Origin: Anaerolineaceae bacterium
GTDB lineage: Bacteria; Chloroflexota; Anaerolineae; Anaerolineales; Anaerolineaceae
Direction: 5' to 3'
Assembly (NCBI GenBank): GCA_002702705.1
Contig: PABH01000042.1
Location: 62,001-126,000 of the forward strand
Length of the DNA stretch: 64,000 bases
Shown here: one piece after another, positions 55,522 through 64,000 of the stretch
Layout: every line of letters starts with the position of its first letter
Position numbering within the stretch: position 1 is the first letter of the stretch
Notes under the pieces: generated by a model
The model's database searches: none
The model's input: the letters and a program-made list of their open reading frames with translations, nothing else
What the model was told of the DNA's origin: nothing
Position numbers and translations under genes: made by a program

Positions 55522-55556
55522 CATAATTAGGTGTCATTCTAGAGGAAGGTGTTTCC

Positions 55557-56870
55557 ATGACAAAAAAATTATCGGTAATTTTTCTTCTGGTTTTATTACT
55601 GGCGGGTTTATTTCCATCCATTACTGGGCAAGCTCAAACCCAAACAGGGATAACAATAGAAGTCAGCGGACCATTAACACCTACCTTGGTGAATTATATT
55701 GAACGGAGTATCCGGTACGCAGAACAGAAAAATGCCGAGGTCTTAATTATTGTATTAGATACCCCTGGGGGGAGTATCGATCTAATGAACACCATCATAC
55801 AAAATATTCGGGCAAGCCAAGTACCTGTCGTTGTATACGTCAGTCCACGCGGAGCAATTGCTGGCAGCGCAGGCACATTGATTACCTTAGCGGGACATTT
55901 TGGCGTAATGGCACCAGAAACAGCCATTGGAGCCGCCAGCCCTGTTGGTGCTCAAGGGGAAGAAATTGCCGAAACCTTAGCCACAAAACAAAAAGAGATT
56001 TTAAAAGCTTCTGTTCGCTCCTTAGCTGAAAACCGCAGTGAAGAAGCCATTTTACTGGCTGAGGAAACCATCGAAACCGCCAGAGCAGTATCAGCAAATG
56101 AAGCTTTGAGTGTTGGATTAATTGACTATATTGCTACCGATTTGAATGATTTGCTCACCTGGTTGGATGGAAAATCGGTAACACTATTATCCGGTGAGAA
56201 AACAATTCAAACGGATCAAATGATATTAGATCCGGTAAGAATGACCTTTATTGAACAATTACTTCAACTGCTTACCAACCCCAATATTTTGTTTTTATTA
56301 TTAACCATTGGGGTACAGGCTGTTTTTATTGAGTTATCAAATCCGGGCGGATGGGTAGCTGGCTTTATCGGTGCCGTTTGCTTAATTCTTGCAATCTATG
56401 GTCTGGGCATTTTACCGGTTAACTGGTTTGGTATTTTGTTTTTAGTGGTTGCCTTTATTTTATTCATTTTGGAAATTAAGACACCCACCATGGGTGGATT
56501 AACCGTCGCGGGGGTTGTATCCTTTGCAGTCGGTGCTTTGGTTTTGTTTAATAACGTAGAAACCGCTGGCTTTCAAGGTGTTTCGATACCCCTCGTTGTG
56601 GGAACCAGCATCTTTTTAGGTATAGGCATATTTATTGTCTTATCCTTTGCACTGCGTGCCCTACGAGAACCAGTAAAAACTGGTATGGAAACATTAATTG
56701 GACGCTCGGGTTACGTGGTTGCTGAAATCACAAACCGTGGTTCAGTTCAGGTAGCAGGTGAACAATGGAGTGCCATCTCATTTGATGGAAAACCAATCCC
56801 TGAAGGAGCACCCATCATTGTTAAGGCAAAAGATGGTTTAAATCTTATTGTCAGCCAGGTGGAAATTTAA
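55557..56870 (+). CDS. NfeD-type membrane-bound ClpP-class serine protease
   Basis: A 437-residue protein. A signal peptide is at residues 1-25. The ClpP-class protease domain (about 32-215) has the catalytic serine in AGSAGTLITLAGH and the lysine in the ATKQKEILKASVRSL helix. Four or five membrane segments follow (about 235-375), then a C-terminal OB-fold NfeD domain (GRSGYVVAEITNRGSVQVAG). This is the full-length form, acting in membrane protein quality control next to stomatin-like proteins; no such partner is adjacent. Confidence 0.9.
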   Translation: MTKKLSVIFLLVLLLAGLFPSITGQAQTQTGITIEVSGPLTPTLVNYIERSIRYAEQKNAEVLIIVLDTPGGSIDLMNTIIQNIRASQVPVVVYVSPRGAIAGSAGTLITLAGHFGVMAPETAIGAASPVGAQGEEIAETLATKQKEILKASVRSLAENRSEEAILLAEETIETARAVSANEALSVGLIDYIATDLNDLLTWLDGKSVTLLSGEKTIQTDQMILDPVRMTFIEQLLQLLTNPNILFLLLTIGVQAVFIELSNPGGWVAGFIGAVCLILAIYGLGILPVNWFGILFLVVAFILFILEIKTPTMGGLTVAGVVSFAVGALVLFNNVETAGFQGVSIPLVVGTSIFLGIGIFIVLSFALRALREPVKTGMETLIGRSGYVVAEITNRGSVQVAGEQWSAISFDGKPIPEGAPIIVKAKDGLNLIVSQVEI

Positions 56871-56871
56871 A

Positions 56872-56903
56872 TAAAAAATGGGCTGCTTATTGAAAAGCAG
56901 CCC
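56872..56903 (-). terminator. Terminator of the glucan phosphorylase operon
   Basis: GGGCTGCTT / AAGCAGCCC (56880-56903). On the minus strand it is followed by ATTTTTTATTT, so it ends the phosphorylase-UPF0316 transcript; the + strand side has no T-run. Confidence 0.8.
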
Positions 56904-56918
56904 CAAGGGTACTAATTC

Positions 56919-57446
56919 TTATGATCGCCAAAATCCGCGCCGTAAAGGGCGTACTTCCTCAGCAGTAATAAATGCTTCAGGATCATTTTCCAACACAATT
57001 GTCTCTACATCATGAACTTTTTTTCTCAAAACATCAATATGCATAACGGTTACCATACCATGCAAACCACGCCCGGAAATTTCGGTGACAGCGTATCCGT
57101 TGGAACGTAAAGTCTCCACAACGCGTGGGCCACTGATTGAGCTGATAACCGTCATATGGATATGACCAATTGCCAGTCGATTTTCAATCGTCATACCAAC
57201 CACATTGCCAGTGGCAAATCCTGCCGCATATCCCACAACACTTAACACATTATCTAAATTGGATAATACTGTCGTGATCGCAATGACAAACAGTAACGAT
57301 TGAAAAAAACCCAAAAGCCAAGCGAGACCGCGTCTTCCACGAAAAACAAACAATACCCGGATCGTGTCTAATGACATATCCGATACACGTAAGGCAAAAA
57401 TGCCAATTGCGGTTAAAAATGCAGATATTGAGAGTGTTAAAGCCAC
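56919..57446 (-). CDS. UPF0316/DUF2179-type membrane protein
   Basis: A 175-residue protein with three membrane segments (about residues 5-24, 38-58 and 62-80) and a soluble C-terminal DUF2179-like domain. The second membrane region and YAAGFATGNVVGMTIENRLA match the UPF0316 pattern, with a DVLRKKVHDVETIVLENDPE helix in the C-terminal domain. The family's function is unknown; DUF2179 domains occur in predicted small-molecule sensing proteins. It starts 8 bp after the phosphorylase gene and shares its operon. Confidence 0.85.
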   Translation of the reverse strand: MALTLSISAFLTAIGIFALRVSDMSLDTIRVLFVFRGRRGLAWLLGFFQSLLFVIAITTVLSNLDNVLSVVGYAAGFATGNVVGMTIENRLAIGHIHMTVISSISGPRVVETLRSNGYAVTEISGRGLHGMVTVMHIDVLRKKVHDVETIVLENDPEAFITAEEVRPLRRGFWRS

Positions 57447-57454
57447 AAGATCAC

Positions 57455-59611
57455 CTAACTTCTAGCATTTTTCATGGCGTTAATATACATTTCATCCATA
57501 TATTCTTTCACCATTCGGCGGGTAGAGAATTGTGGTCCATTGGTACGAATGGTGTCTTTTAATCGTTTTACCCATTCACCTGGAATTCCGTCTGGTGTGC
57601 GCGATTGGTAATACATGGGGATAATATCATTTTCCAATGTATCGTATAACTCCCGTACATCGGCTTCATCTTGTTGGTTTGGATCATGGTATTCTGTATC
57701 ATCACCAATAGACCAGCCATTTTTACCGTTATACCCCTCACGCCACCAACCATCCAAAACGGAGAAATTTAATACACCATTTAATGCGGCTTTCATACCG
57801 GAAGTGCCGGATGCTTCATTGGGGCGGCGAGGAGTGTTTAACCACACATCAACACCTTGCACCAACAAACGGGCTACATTCATATCATAATCTTCCAAGA
57901 AAATTAAACGGCCGCCGGTTTTTGCATCTTTCACAGCGCGATATATTTGTTGAATGATTAATTTTCCCGGTTCATCTGCAGGATGGGCTTTACCGGAAAA
58001 AATAATTTGTACTGGCATACGGGCATTATTGATCATGTTAATTAATCGTTCATAATCCCGCAGAATTAAGTTTGCTCGTTTGTAGGTTGCAAAACGGCGG
58101 GCAAACCCAATGGTTAATGAATAGGGTTCCATCAGTACACCACTTGCAACAACCTGAACCGGATGGAATCCACCTTGCTGCCACATTTTACGAGCGCGTT
58201 CGTTACAAAATACGGTTAATTTTCGTTTCAGGTGGCGCCGTACCGCCCAAATTTCATGATCGGGAATGAGATCAACTCTGGACCACATTTCCGTATCATC
58301 GGCATAATCCTGCCAATTAGGGTCGAGATATCGTTGAAACAAAGAATCCATCTGGCGTGCAACCCAGGTTCCGGTGTGAATCCCATTGGTAATATGCCCA
58401 ATCGGGACTTCATCATCCGCATATTGAGGCCATAACCAATTCCACATTTTTCGAGAAACAATACCGTGCAGTTCGGAAACTGCATTCCGTTGTTCTGAAA
58501 GTTTTAAGGCCAAAACGGGCATCACAAATGATTCACCCCATGTCTGGGTCTGGCGGCCTAATTCAACAAATTCATCCCGCGTTAAGTTTAACTGCGGCCA
58601 CATGTGCGCGAAATATTTATCAATTAACCAGATCGGGAATTGGTCATTTCCAGCGGGAACTGGTGTATGGGTTGTAAAGACATTATTTCGTTTCACCAAT
58701 TGGGTAGCTGCTTCAAATTCGACCCCGGACTCTACGAGTTCGCGAACCCGTTCCAACGCCAAAAATGCGGAATGTCCTTCATTCATGTGCCAGACTGTTG
58801 GATTAATATCCAATTTGCGCAAAACACGAACGCCGCCTACACCCAACAAAATTTCCTGAGAAATACGTACATCCAGGTCATTACTGTAAAGACGTGAAGT
58901 TAATTGGCGGTCATTGGGAGAATTTTCTTCCAAATCTGAATCCATCAAATATAAATTGACCCGACCAACATTCACCTGCCAAACACGGGCATATACCTTT
59001 CGACCCGGAAGATCAACATTGACCATAATGGGTTTTCCATCCTGATCCATTAAGGGAATCAATGGAATTTCGTTGAAGTTCAGATAAAAATTGCTGGTTT
59101 CTTGCCAGCCATCTTCCGTGATTTTCTGTTTAAAATAACCTTGTTTATAAACAAAACCCACACCCACTAACGGCATACCGAGATCACTGGCAGCCTTTAA
59201 ATGGTCTCCGGAAAGAATGCCTAATCCACCAGCATAAACTGGCAGACTTTCGTGCAGTCCAAATTCAAATGAAAAATAAGCGATGGTATCTTTTCGATAA
59301 TCATCATAATTTGTTTCAAACCAGGTTTCTTGTGACTGCATATAATGGTCAAATTTATCCATGACGGCATCATATTTATCAAGAAAAGCGGTTTCGTTTA
59401 CAACTTTATTTAACAACGGCCGCTGTACCTGCTGGAGAAACGCAATCGGATTATGACTGACCATATCCCATAATGGTTTATCAATCATTCGGTATAAAGC
59501 CTGGGCATCGTGATTCCAAACCCACCAAAGGTTGTAGGATAGTTCACCAAGACGCTGAATTCTACGCGGCAGGCTAAAGGAAGCTGGTGTTTTTCTGCGA
59601 ATTTCTTCCAT
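57455..59611 (-). CDS. glgP: Alpha-glucan (glycogen) phosphorylase, DUF3417 type
   Basis: A 718-residue phosphorylase that releases glucose-1-phosphate from storage glucan. The N-terminal DUF3417 region (residues about 12-110, LGELSYNLWWVWNHDAQALY) identifies the short bacterial/archaeal type rather than the 800-plus-residue E. coli type. YFSFEFGLHESLPVYAGGLG and the PLP-lysine region EASGTSGMKAALNG near 620 are conserved. GVDVWLNTPRRP precedes it. It is transcribed with the UPF0316-type gene under a promoter bracketed by two operator-like palindromes. Confidence 0.93.
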   Translation of the reverse strand: MEEIRRKTPASFSLPRRIQRLGELSYNLWWVWNHDAQALYRMIDKPLWDMVSHNPIAFLQQVQRPLLNKVVNETAFLDKYDAVMDKFDHYMQSQETWFETNYDDYRKDTIAYFSFEFGLHESLPVYAGGLGILSGDHLKAASDLGMPLVGVGFVYKQGYFKQKITEDGWQETSNFYLNFNEIPLIPLMDQDGKPIMVNVDLPGRKVYARVWQVNVGRVNLYLMDSDLEENSPNDRQLTSRLYSNDLDVRISQEILLGVGGVRVLRKLDINPTVWHMNEGHSAFLALERVRELVESGVEFEAATQLVKRNNVFTTHTPVPAGNDQFPIWLIDKYFAHMWPQLNLTRDEFVELGRQTQTWGESFVMPVLALKLSEQRNAVSELHGIVSRKMWNWLWPQYADDEVPIGHITNGIHTGTWVARQMDSLFQRYLDPNWQDYADDTEMWSRVDLIPDHEIWAVRRHLKRKLTVFCNERARKMWQQGGFHPVQVVASGVLMEPYSLTIGFARRFATYKRANLILRDYERLINMINNARMPVQIIFSGKAHPADEPGKLIIQQIYRAVKDAKTGGRLIFLEDYDMNVARLLVQGVDVWLNTPRRPNEASGTSGMKAALNGVLNFSVLDGWWREGYNGKNGWSIGDDTEYHDPNQQDEADVRELYDTLENDIIPMYYQSRTPDGIPGEWVKRLKDTIRTNGPQFSTRRMVKEYMDEMYINAMKNARS

Positions 59612-59653
59612 AATTTCTCAATAATCTCTCTTTCGAAATGATTTAATTCCAAT

Positions 59654-59691
59654 TGGAACAGCTACCTAACACGTGTTACCTATCTGTTCCA
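59654..59691. promoter_or_regulatory. Operator 1, downstream of the glgP promoter
   Basis: A 38-bp imperfect palindrome with the perfect core TAACACGTGTTA (59667-59678). The outer arms TGGAACAG / CTGTTCCA are perfect. It overlaps the predicted glgP leader. The core has the CG-centred symmetry typical of LacI-family operators. Confidence 0.7.
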
Positions 59692-59704
59692 CAATAACTT
59701 CATA

Positions 59705-59733
59705 AAGATACCCTACCCTGAACCGAAAATCAA
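59705..59733 (-). promoter_or_regulatory. Promoter of glgP
   Basis: On the minus strand TTGATT (59733-59728), 17-bp spacer, TATCTT (59710-59705). It lies between the two operators. Confidence 0.55.
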
Positions 59734-59757
59734 GTTTTTATCACAAATGTTAACAAC

Positions 59758-59774
59758 TAACACGTGTTAGGTAG
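59758..59774. promoter_or_regulatory. Operator 2, upstream of the glgP promoter
   Basis: TAACACGTGTTA (59758-59769) followed by GGTAGC, so GTGTTAGGTAGC is the exact reverse complement of GCTACCTAACAC in operator 1. The centres are 91 bp apart, suiting a repression loop. Confidence 0.7.
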
Positions 59775-59954
59775 CAAAACGTTAACATAACCTGTCATTT
59801 TTTTACTTTCCACCAGACTTTTTTACCGCTTGTTGGATAATTTTCCAGGGATGAAGTTTTCATTATTGAATCTGAAAACTATTTTTTAATGATCACTCCA
59901 ACCATTTCTTATAATTTTTCTCGTTGTATCAATTTCAGGTGATATAATCGCTCT
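59775..59954. other. Noncoding region before the C39-like gene
   Basis: AT-rich, with two TATAAT boxes (59910-59915 and 59943-59948). The second ends only 6 bp before the ATG at 59955, so a leaderless or very short-leader transcript is possible. No other motif stands out. Confidence 0.4.
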
Positions 59955-61232
59955 ATGAAGAAAAAAATCGGATTGATCATTTTCTCCAGTATGGCGGCCA
60001 TGATCCTCTTGGCCGGTTTGCTGGTTTTGTTTATTCCCCGCATGCGGGAAAGTGTTGCCTGGCGAATTAATGAATACCGTATCCGGATTGATTACGCTTT
60101 AAACCCCCCGGAAGAGGCTGTTTTTGTACCGGATACAAATCCTTTACCGACACCTATTTTCACCCAAACCCCCACACCCACCGTTTTACCCAGCCTTACA
60201 CCTACCCAGGCGGATATCACCAATACACCGTTACCAACGGTTACTCCTTTGCCATCCGCGGTTACATTGACAGGTATTAAATACCAGGATCAACACGGTC
60301 TGTGGAATTACTGTGCCCCAGCCAATCTGGCAATGTCCCTTTCGTATTGGGGTTGGGAAGGGGACCGGATGGATACGGGTAATTATCTTAAACCGTTTGA
60401 AAAAGATAAAAATGTCATGCTGTATGAAATGGCAGATTACGTAAATACCCAAACCAATCTTAAAGCAATCGTTCGCAGTGGTGGCAACCTGGATTTATTA
60501 AAAAAACTAATTGCCGCAGGTTATCCTCCTTTGGTGGAAAAAGGTGTTTTTATCCGAGATATCAGCGGGAAAAACAGCTGGATGGGTCATTACGCCGTTG
60601 TTTCGGGTTACGATGACAGCACCAATTTTTTCCTCACGCAGGATTCTTATTTCCAACCGGATTATCCGGTTGCATATGATCAGCTTTATACACAATGGCG
60701 TGGATTTAATTATTTATTTTTGGTAACCTATAAACCCGAACAAGAAGCGGATCTCTTTAAAGTGCTGGGTGAATATAAAGATGAACAAGCTGCAGATCGT
60801 ATTGCCTATGAAAAGGCCAACCAGGAAATCTACCAGACCGAGGGCATTGATATGTTTTTCGCCTGGTACAACCGCGGTACGAATATGGTTTATTTGCAGG
60901 ATTACGCCGGTGCAGCGGAATCTTTTGATCAAGCCTTTCAGGTATATGGTTTGATCCCGGAAAATCAACGCCCCTGGCGCACAACCTGGTATCGCACCGA
61001 GGCTTACGCCGCTTATTATTTTGTTGGCAGGTATCAGGATGTAATTAATCTGGCAACGTTAACCATTAATAACGCCACCGAACCCTATCTGGAAGAAAAC
61101 TTCTTCTGGCGTGCCAGGGCTTATCTGGCAACAGGACAAAATCAAAAAGCCTTGGATGATGTCAATCAGGCCCTGGAATATCACCCAGGTTATGCTCCAG
61201 CCCTCAGTTTATTGGATCAAATCGGATCGTGA
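59955..61232 (+). CDS. C39-like peptidase domain protein with TPR repeats
   Basis: A 425-residue protein. A membrane segment lies at residues 5-28; then a Thr/Pro-rich linker. A C39-like (peptidase C39_2) domain covers about 95-245, with the cysteine in WNYCAPANLAMSLSYWG and the histidine in WMGHYAVVSGYDD. TPR-like helical repeats follow (about 280-425, WYNRGTNMVYLQDYAGAAES, RARAYLATGQNQKALDDVNQ). The protein probably acts on the outer side of the membrane. Substrate unknown; structural use of the domain is possible. No ribosome binding site is well placed. Confidence 0.8.
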   Translation: MKKKIGLIIFSSMAAMILLAGLLVLFIPRMRESVAWRINEYRIRIDYALNPPEEAVFVPDTNPLPTPIFTQTPTPTVLPSLTPTQADITNTPLPTVTPLPSAVTLTGIKYQDQHGLWNYCAPANLAMSLSYWGWEGDRMDTGNYLKPFEKDKNVMLYEMADYVNTQTNLKAIVRSGGNLDLLKKLIAAGYPPLVEKGVFIRDISGKNSWMGHYAVVSGYDDSTNFFLTQDSYFQPDYPVAYDQLYTQWRGFNYLFLVTYKPEQEADLFKVLGEYKDEQAADRIAYEKANQEIYQTEGIDMFFAWYNRGTNMVYLQDYAGAAESFDQAFQVYGLIPENQRPWRTTWYRTEAYAAYYFVGRYQDVINLATLTINNATEPYLEENFFWRARAYLATGQNQKALDDVNQALEYHPGYAPALSLLDQIGS

Positions 61233-61259
61233 CAATCCTGTGAAAAACGAAACTATCGC

Positions 61260-62540
61260 ATGTTAAAAATTCTACATTTCTCAGACGCACATATCGACAT
61301 GGCAAATCACGGCAAGCGTGATCAAGCCAGTGGATTGCCCATCCGTGTCTTAGATTTTTTATCTGCCCTGGATAAAATCATTAACTACGCCATCGAAAAT
61401 CAAGTCGATCTGGTCTTGTTCACCGGTGATACCTATCGTGACCGCACCCCTGCCCCTACCTTCCAACGGGAATGGGGCAAACGAATCAAACGATTATCGG
61501 AAGCCAAAATCCCAACCATCTTACTGGTTGGCAACCATGATACCTCTCCTGCTTTTGGACGAGCACATGCCTTGCAAGAGTTCGAGACCTTAGCCATTCC
61601 CTATGTCCATGTCATCAGTAAACCTGTCTTTTTCACACCACCCGATTTAAATGATATCCCAGTTCAGATCATTGGTTTGCCATGGATTTCCCGCAGTTCT
61701 TTTATATCCAATGCGGAAAAGGAAACCACTGACCTGGAATCAATTTATGGGGACATGGAACTGCGCTATTTAAACTTTATTGAAAATTGTCTTGATGAAT
61801 CAAATCCTGATTTACCCATCTTATTCACAGCCCATGCCACCATTCAAGGGGCAGATTACGGTGGTGAACGGTTTGTTATGTTAGGGAAAGATCAGGTTAT
61901 TTCTGGCAGTTTGGTTCGCAACCCAAACTTTGATTATGTTGCCTTGGGCCATATTCACAAACCACAAAATTTAAATGAAAACGCTCACCCACCTGTTATT
62001 TATCCAGGCTCCATCGAACGTGTGGATTTTGGAGAAATTAATGATGAGAAATTCTTCGTGGTTGCTTCCGTCGAAAAGGGTAAAACACAAATTGAATGGG
62101 TACCGCTCAATGGACGGCGTTTTCTGGACCATACCATTGATCTGCGAAACATCAACAAACACGGTTTTTCAAACGAGTCCATACCTACCCCTCAACAAAT
62201 TCGGACTTATTTTGAAGAATATCTACCGGAAACGGACGAGATTGCAGACACGATTGCAAGGTTGCAGTTAAAATATCCCCGTGATTGGGAGGTATTAATT
62301 GAAGATCACTGGATTCGCGAACGGTACCAATCCGCACTGGAATTTCAATTCATTCGTAAACCAATAGTTGAAGCAAGATTACGTTTACCAGACGACCAGG
62401 AGATCAGTTCGATCCCTCCCGAACAACTTTTAAAAATTTATCTGGAAAATCAATCCTACGAATCAGAAGAAATTGAAATTTTACAGGCTTTGGCTAAAGA
62501 AATTATTCAGCATCATGATAAAATGGAAGTAACAGAATAA
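61260..62540 (+). CDS. sbcD: Exonuclease subunit SbcD-like metallophosphoesterase
   Basis: A 426-residue Mre11/SbcD-type nuclease subunit. Motifs: HFSDAHID, FTGDTYRDR, VGNHDT, TAHATIQGA and LGHIHKPQ. The C-terminal part (about 290-420) would bind the SbcC coiled-coil ATPase, whose gene begins at 63893. Together they process DNA ends and hairpins. An unrelated CNNM/CBS gene separates the pair. Confidence 0.92.
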   Translation: MLKILHFSDAHIDMANHGKRDQASGLPIRVLDFLSALDKIINYAIENQVDLVLFTGDTYRDRTPAPTFQREWGKRIKRLSEAKIPTILLVGNHDTSPAFGRAHALQEFETLAIPYVHVISKPVFFTPPDLNDIPVQIIGLPWISRSSFISNAEKETTDLESIYGDMELRYLNFIENCLDESNPDLPILFTAHATIQGADYGGERFVMLGKDQVISGSLVRNPNFDYVALGHIHKPQNLNENAHPPVIYPGSIERVDFGEINDEKFFVVASVEKGKTQIEWVPLNGRRFLDHTIDLRNINKHGFSNESIPTPQQIRTYFEEYLPETDEIADTIARLQLKYPRDWEVLIEDHWIRERYQSALEFQFIRKPIVEARLRLPDDQEISSIPPEQLLKIYLENQSYESEEIEILQALAKEIIQHHDKMEVTE

Positions 62541-62558
62541 ATTACAAAATTTGGAGCT

Positions 62559-63896
62559 ATGAATAATACCTTTCTCGAAATCTTATTTCTCTTCTTGCTG
62601 CTGGTATTAAACGGCGTTTTTGCCATGTCGGAAATTGCATTAATCTCTGCACGCAAAATTCGTTTACAACAAATGGCAAAAGAAGGTGACACGAGCGCAA
62701 AAGCCGCTCTGGAAATTTCCGAAACCCCGAATCGCTTTTTGTCCACTGTCCAAATAGGCATAACTTTAATTGGGATCATGGCTGGTGCATTTGGTGGTGC
62801 CACTTTATCCGATAAACTGGCGGTCACAATAGAAAAAGTTCCCTGGATGGCCGAATACAGCGGTGCGATTGCCTTTGCGATTGTGGTTTTATTAACCACC
62901 TATTTCACCCTGGTTATCGGAGAACTTATTCCGAAACGTTTGGGAATGAATAGCCCGGAGAAAATCGCCACCTCTGTGGCATTACCAATGAAAGCGATTT
63001 CTTGGTTAACCTCGCCGGTGGTTAACTTATTAAGTGCCTCAACGGAATTGGGTTTAAAATTGCTGGGCGTTTCCAAATCAACAGAACCCCCCGTCACGGA
63101 AGAAGAGATCAGAATCTTAATGAAACAGGGCGCCCAGTCCGGTATCTTTGAAGAAGCGGAAGAAGATATGGTCAGTGGGGTCTTTAAGTTGGGAGACCGG
63201 TATATTGACTCGATCATGACACCCCGAACGGAACTGGAATGGATTGACCTGGATGAACCATTCGATGTCATCTTACGCCAGATTCAAGAATCAAAACACA
63301 CTCGCTTCCCGGTGGCTACTGAAGAACTGGATCGCGTGCATGGGATTTTATCCAGCAACGATTTATTAAGTGCCTGTCTAAATGAAACCCAACCGGACAT
63401 TAAAAAATTAATCCAGACCCCTCTTTTTGTTCCCGACAGCACCTCCGCCTTAAAAGCGCTTGACTTACTCAAAGAAGCGGGCGTTCATGCCGCCCTCGTT
63501 ATTGATGAATTCAGTGGCGTTTTGGGCATGGTTACGCTCTACGACATTTTAAAAGCGATTGTTGGTATTATTCCAACCGCAGGTGAAGAAGAAGAAGCCC
63601 AGGTTGTTCAACGGGAAGATGGCTCTTGGTTAATGGATGGTTTATTAGCCATTGATGAAGTGAAAGAAGCCTTGGGGCTGGAAGAATTACCGGAAGAAAA
63701 TCGGGTCGGATTCCAAACCTTGGGCGGCTTTATGATGACCATGTTAGATCATATTCCGGAAGCCGGGGATTCGATTGATGTTCTGAGCCTGAGATTTGAG
63801 GTTGTGGATATGGACGGCAGACGGGTTGATAAGGTACTTGTTTCACCTGCGCCAAAACAAAATGACGAACCACCAACAATCATCATTGAACAATGA
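62559..63896 (+). CDS. CNNM/CBS (HlyC/CorC family) membrane protein
   Basis: A 445-residue protein. The CNNM domain has four membrane segments (about residues 4-24, 63-83, 95-118 and 134-150), with NGVFAMSEIALISARK and GELIPKRLG as its marks. Two CBS domains follow (about 208-330, MTPRTELEWIDLDEPFDVI; VIDEFSGVLGMVTLYDIL) and a CorC_HlyC domain at the end (WLMDGLLAIDEVKEALGLEE). Family members are linked to magnesium or cobalt efflux and resistance. It overlaps sbcC by 4 bp. Confidence 0.92.
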   Translation: MNNTFLEILFLFLLLVLNGVFAMSEIALISARKIRLQQMAKEGDTSAKAALEISETPNRFLSTVQIGITLIGIMAGAFGGATLSDKLAVTIEKVPWMAEYSGAIAFAIVVLLTTYFTLVIGELIPKRLGMNSPEKIATSVALPMKAISWLTSPVVNLLSASTELGLKLLGVSKSTEPPVTEEEIRILMKQGAQSGIFEEAEEDMVSGVFKLGDRYIDSIMTPRTELEWIDLDEPFDVILRQIQESKHTRFPVATEELDRVHGILSSNDLLSACLNETQPDIKKLIQTPLFVPDSTSALKALDLLKEAGVHAALVIDEFSGVLGMVTLYDILKAIVGIIPTAGEEEEAQVVQREDGSWLMDGLLAIDEVKEALGLEELPEENRVGFQTLGGFMMTMLDHIPEAGDSIDVLSLRFEVVDMDGRRVDKVLVSPAPKQNDEPPTIIIEQ

Positions 63897-64000
63897 TCCC
63901 ATTAAAATTAAGTATTACCGGATTTCTTTCTTACCAACAACAGGTTAACATCGACTTCCAGGATGTCCACCTGGCCTGCATTTCCGGTGCGAATGGTGCG
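63893..64000 (+). CDS. sbcC: Exonuclease subunit SbcC, N-terminal fragment
   Basis: The first 36 residues before the window ends: MIPLKLSITGFLSYQQQVNI followed by an FQDVHLACISGANGA segment, which is the start of the SbcC/Rad50 Walker A (GxNGAGKS). ATG 63893 overlaps the previous stop (ATGA). The rest lies beyond the window. Identity is supported by sbcD two genes upstream. Confidence 0.85.
   Translation, partial: MIPLKLSITGFLSYQQQVNIDFQDVHLACISGANGA

Noticed and set aside
59747-59788. ATGTTAAC / GTTAACAT as outer arms of operator 2
   Set aside because: The arms are not centred on the TAACACGTGTTA core (offset by several bases), so they are probably coincidental.

Overview
The window reads as a contiguous piece of chromosome from an AT-leaning bacterium, most likely a Chloroflexota of the Anaerolineae type. 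This is inferred from the very long SecA, the short EF-Ts, LysM-M23 proteins, a DUF3417-type glucan phosphorylase, LiaF-like envelope proteins, and secreted proteins ending in a short hydrophobic motif plus lysine. I see no rRNA, tRNA, CRISPR array, insertion sequence or prophage; about 95% is ordinary, tightly packed coding sequence.

Layout. 1-3.6 kb: end of a nucleoside/sugar-type ABC importer (ATPase, two permeases). 3.6-7.5 kb: an ABC-2 exporter (ATPase, two permeases) and a VanZ-like protein. 7.5-10.1 kb: rho, overlapping a LysM-M23 endopeptidase gene. 10.3-18.1 kb (minus): a MEMO-like protein with priA, a second LysM-M23 protein, a small membrane protein with an M19 dipeptidase, and ribosomal protein S1. 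18.2-29 kb (minus): an unusually large SecA, a complete branched-chain-type 2-oxoacid dehydrogenase operon (E1a, E1b, E2, E3) and a ferredoxin-NADP reductase-like flavoprotein. 29.3-33.6 kb: an active/inactive M16 peptidase pair, acpS and a phosphoesterase. 33.6-34.7 kb (minus): a small accessory-looking operon with a degenerate FtsK-like protein. 34.9-37.7 kb: tandem secreted beta-propeller paralogues. 38.1-40.2 kb: frr-uppS-cdsA. 40.4-43.9 kb (minus): SIMPL lipoprotein and three LiaF-like envelope genes. 44.4-47.2 kb: a lipoprotein, then cysK-cysE. 47.2-50.6 kb (minus): CAP-LysM protein, CBS protein, surE, adenosine deaminase. 51-53.5 kb: rpsB-tsf-pyrH. 53.5-59.6 kb: dnaK, nfeD, a UPF0316-type protein and glucan phosphorylase. 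60-64 kb: C39-like/TPR protein, sbcD, a CNNM/CBS protein and the start of sbcC.

The strongest new observation is upstream of cysK-cysE. A consensus-like promoter (TTGACT-16-TATAAT) drives a leader with a 14-codon ORF, MKYTYCICLRRGLL, carrying two cysteine codons. It is followed by mutually exclusive RNA pairings and a long terminator stem with a T-rich tail. This is the architecture of ribosome-mediated, cysteine-sensing transcription attenuation. It is an annotation hypothesis built from sequence alone, but each element is visible.

Other points deserve attention: a perfect 33-bp palindrome centred on the -10 box of the degenerate FtsK-like operon; two TAACACGTGTTA operators 91 bp apart bracketing the glucan phosphorylase promoter; the expanded SecA without a C-terminal zinc motif; and a CNNM/CBS transporter-like gene placed between sbcD and sbcC.
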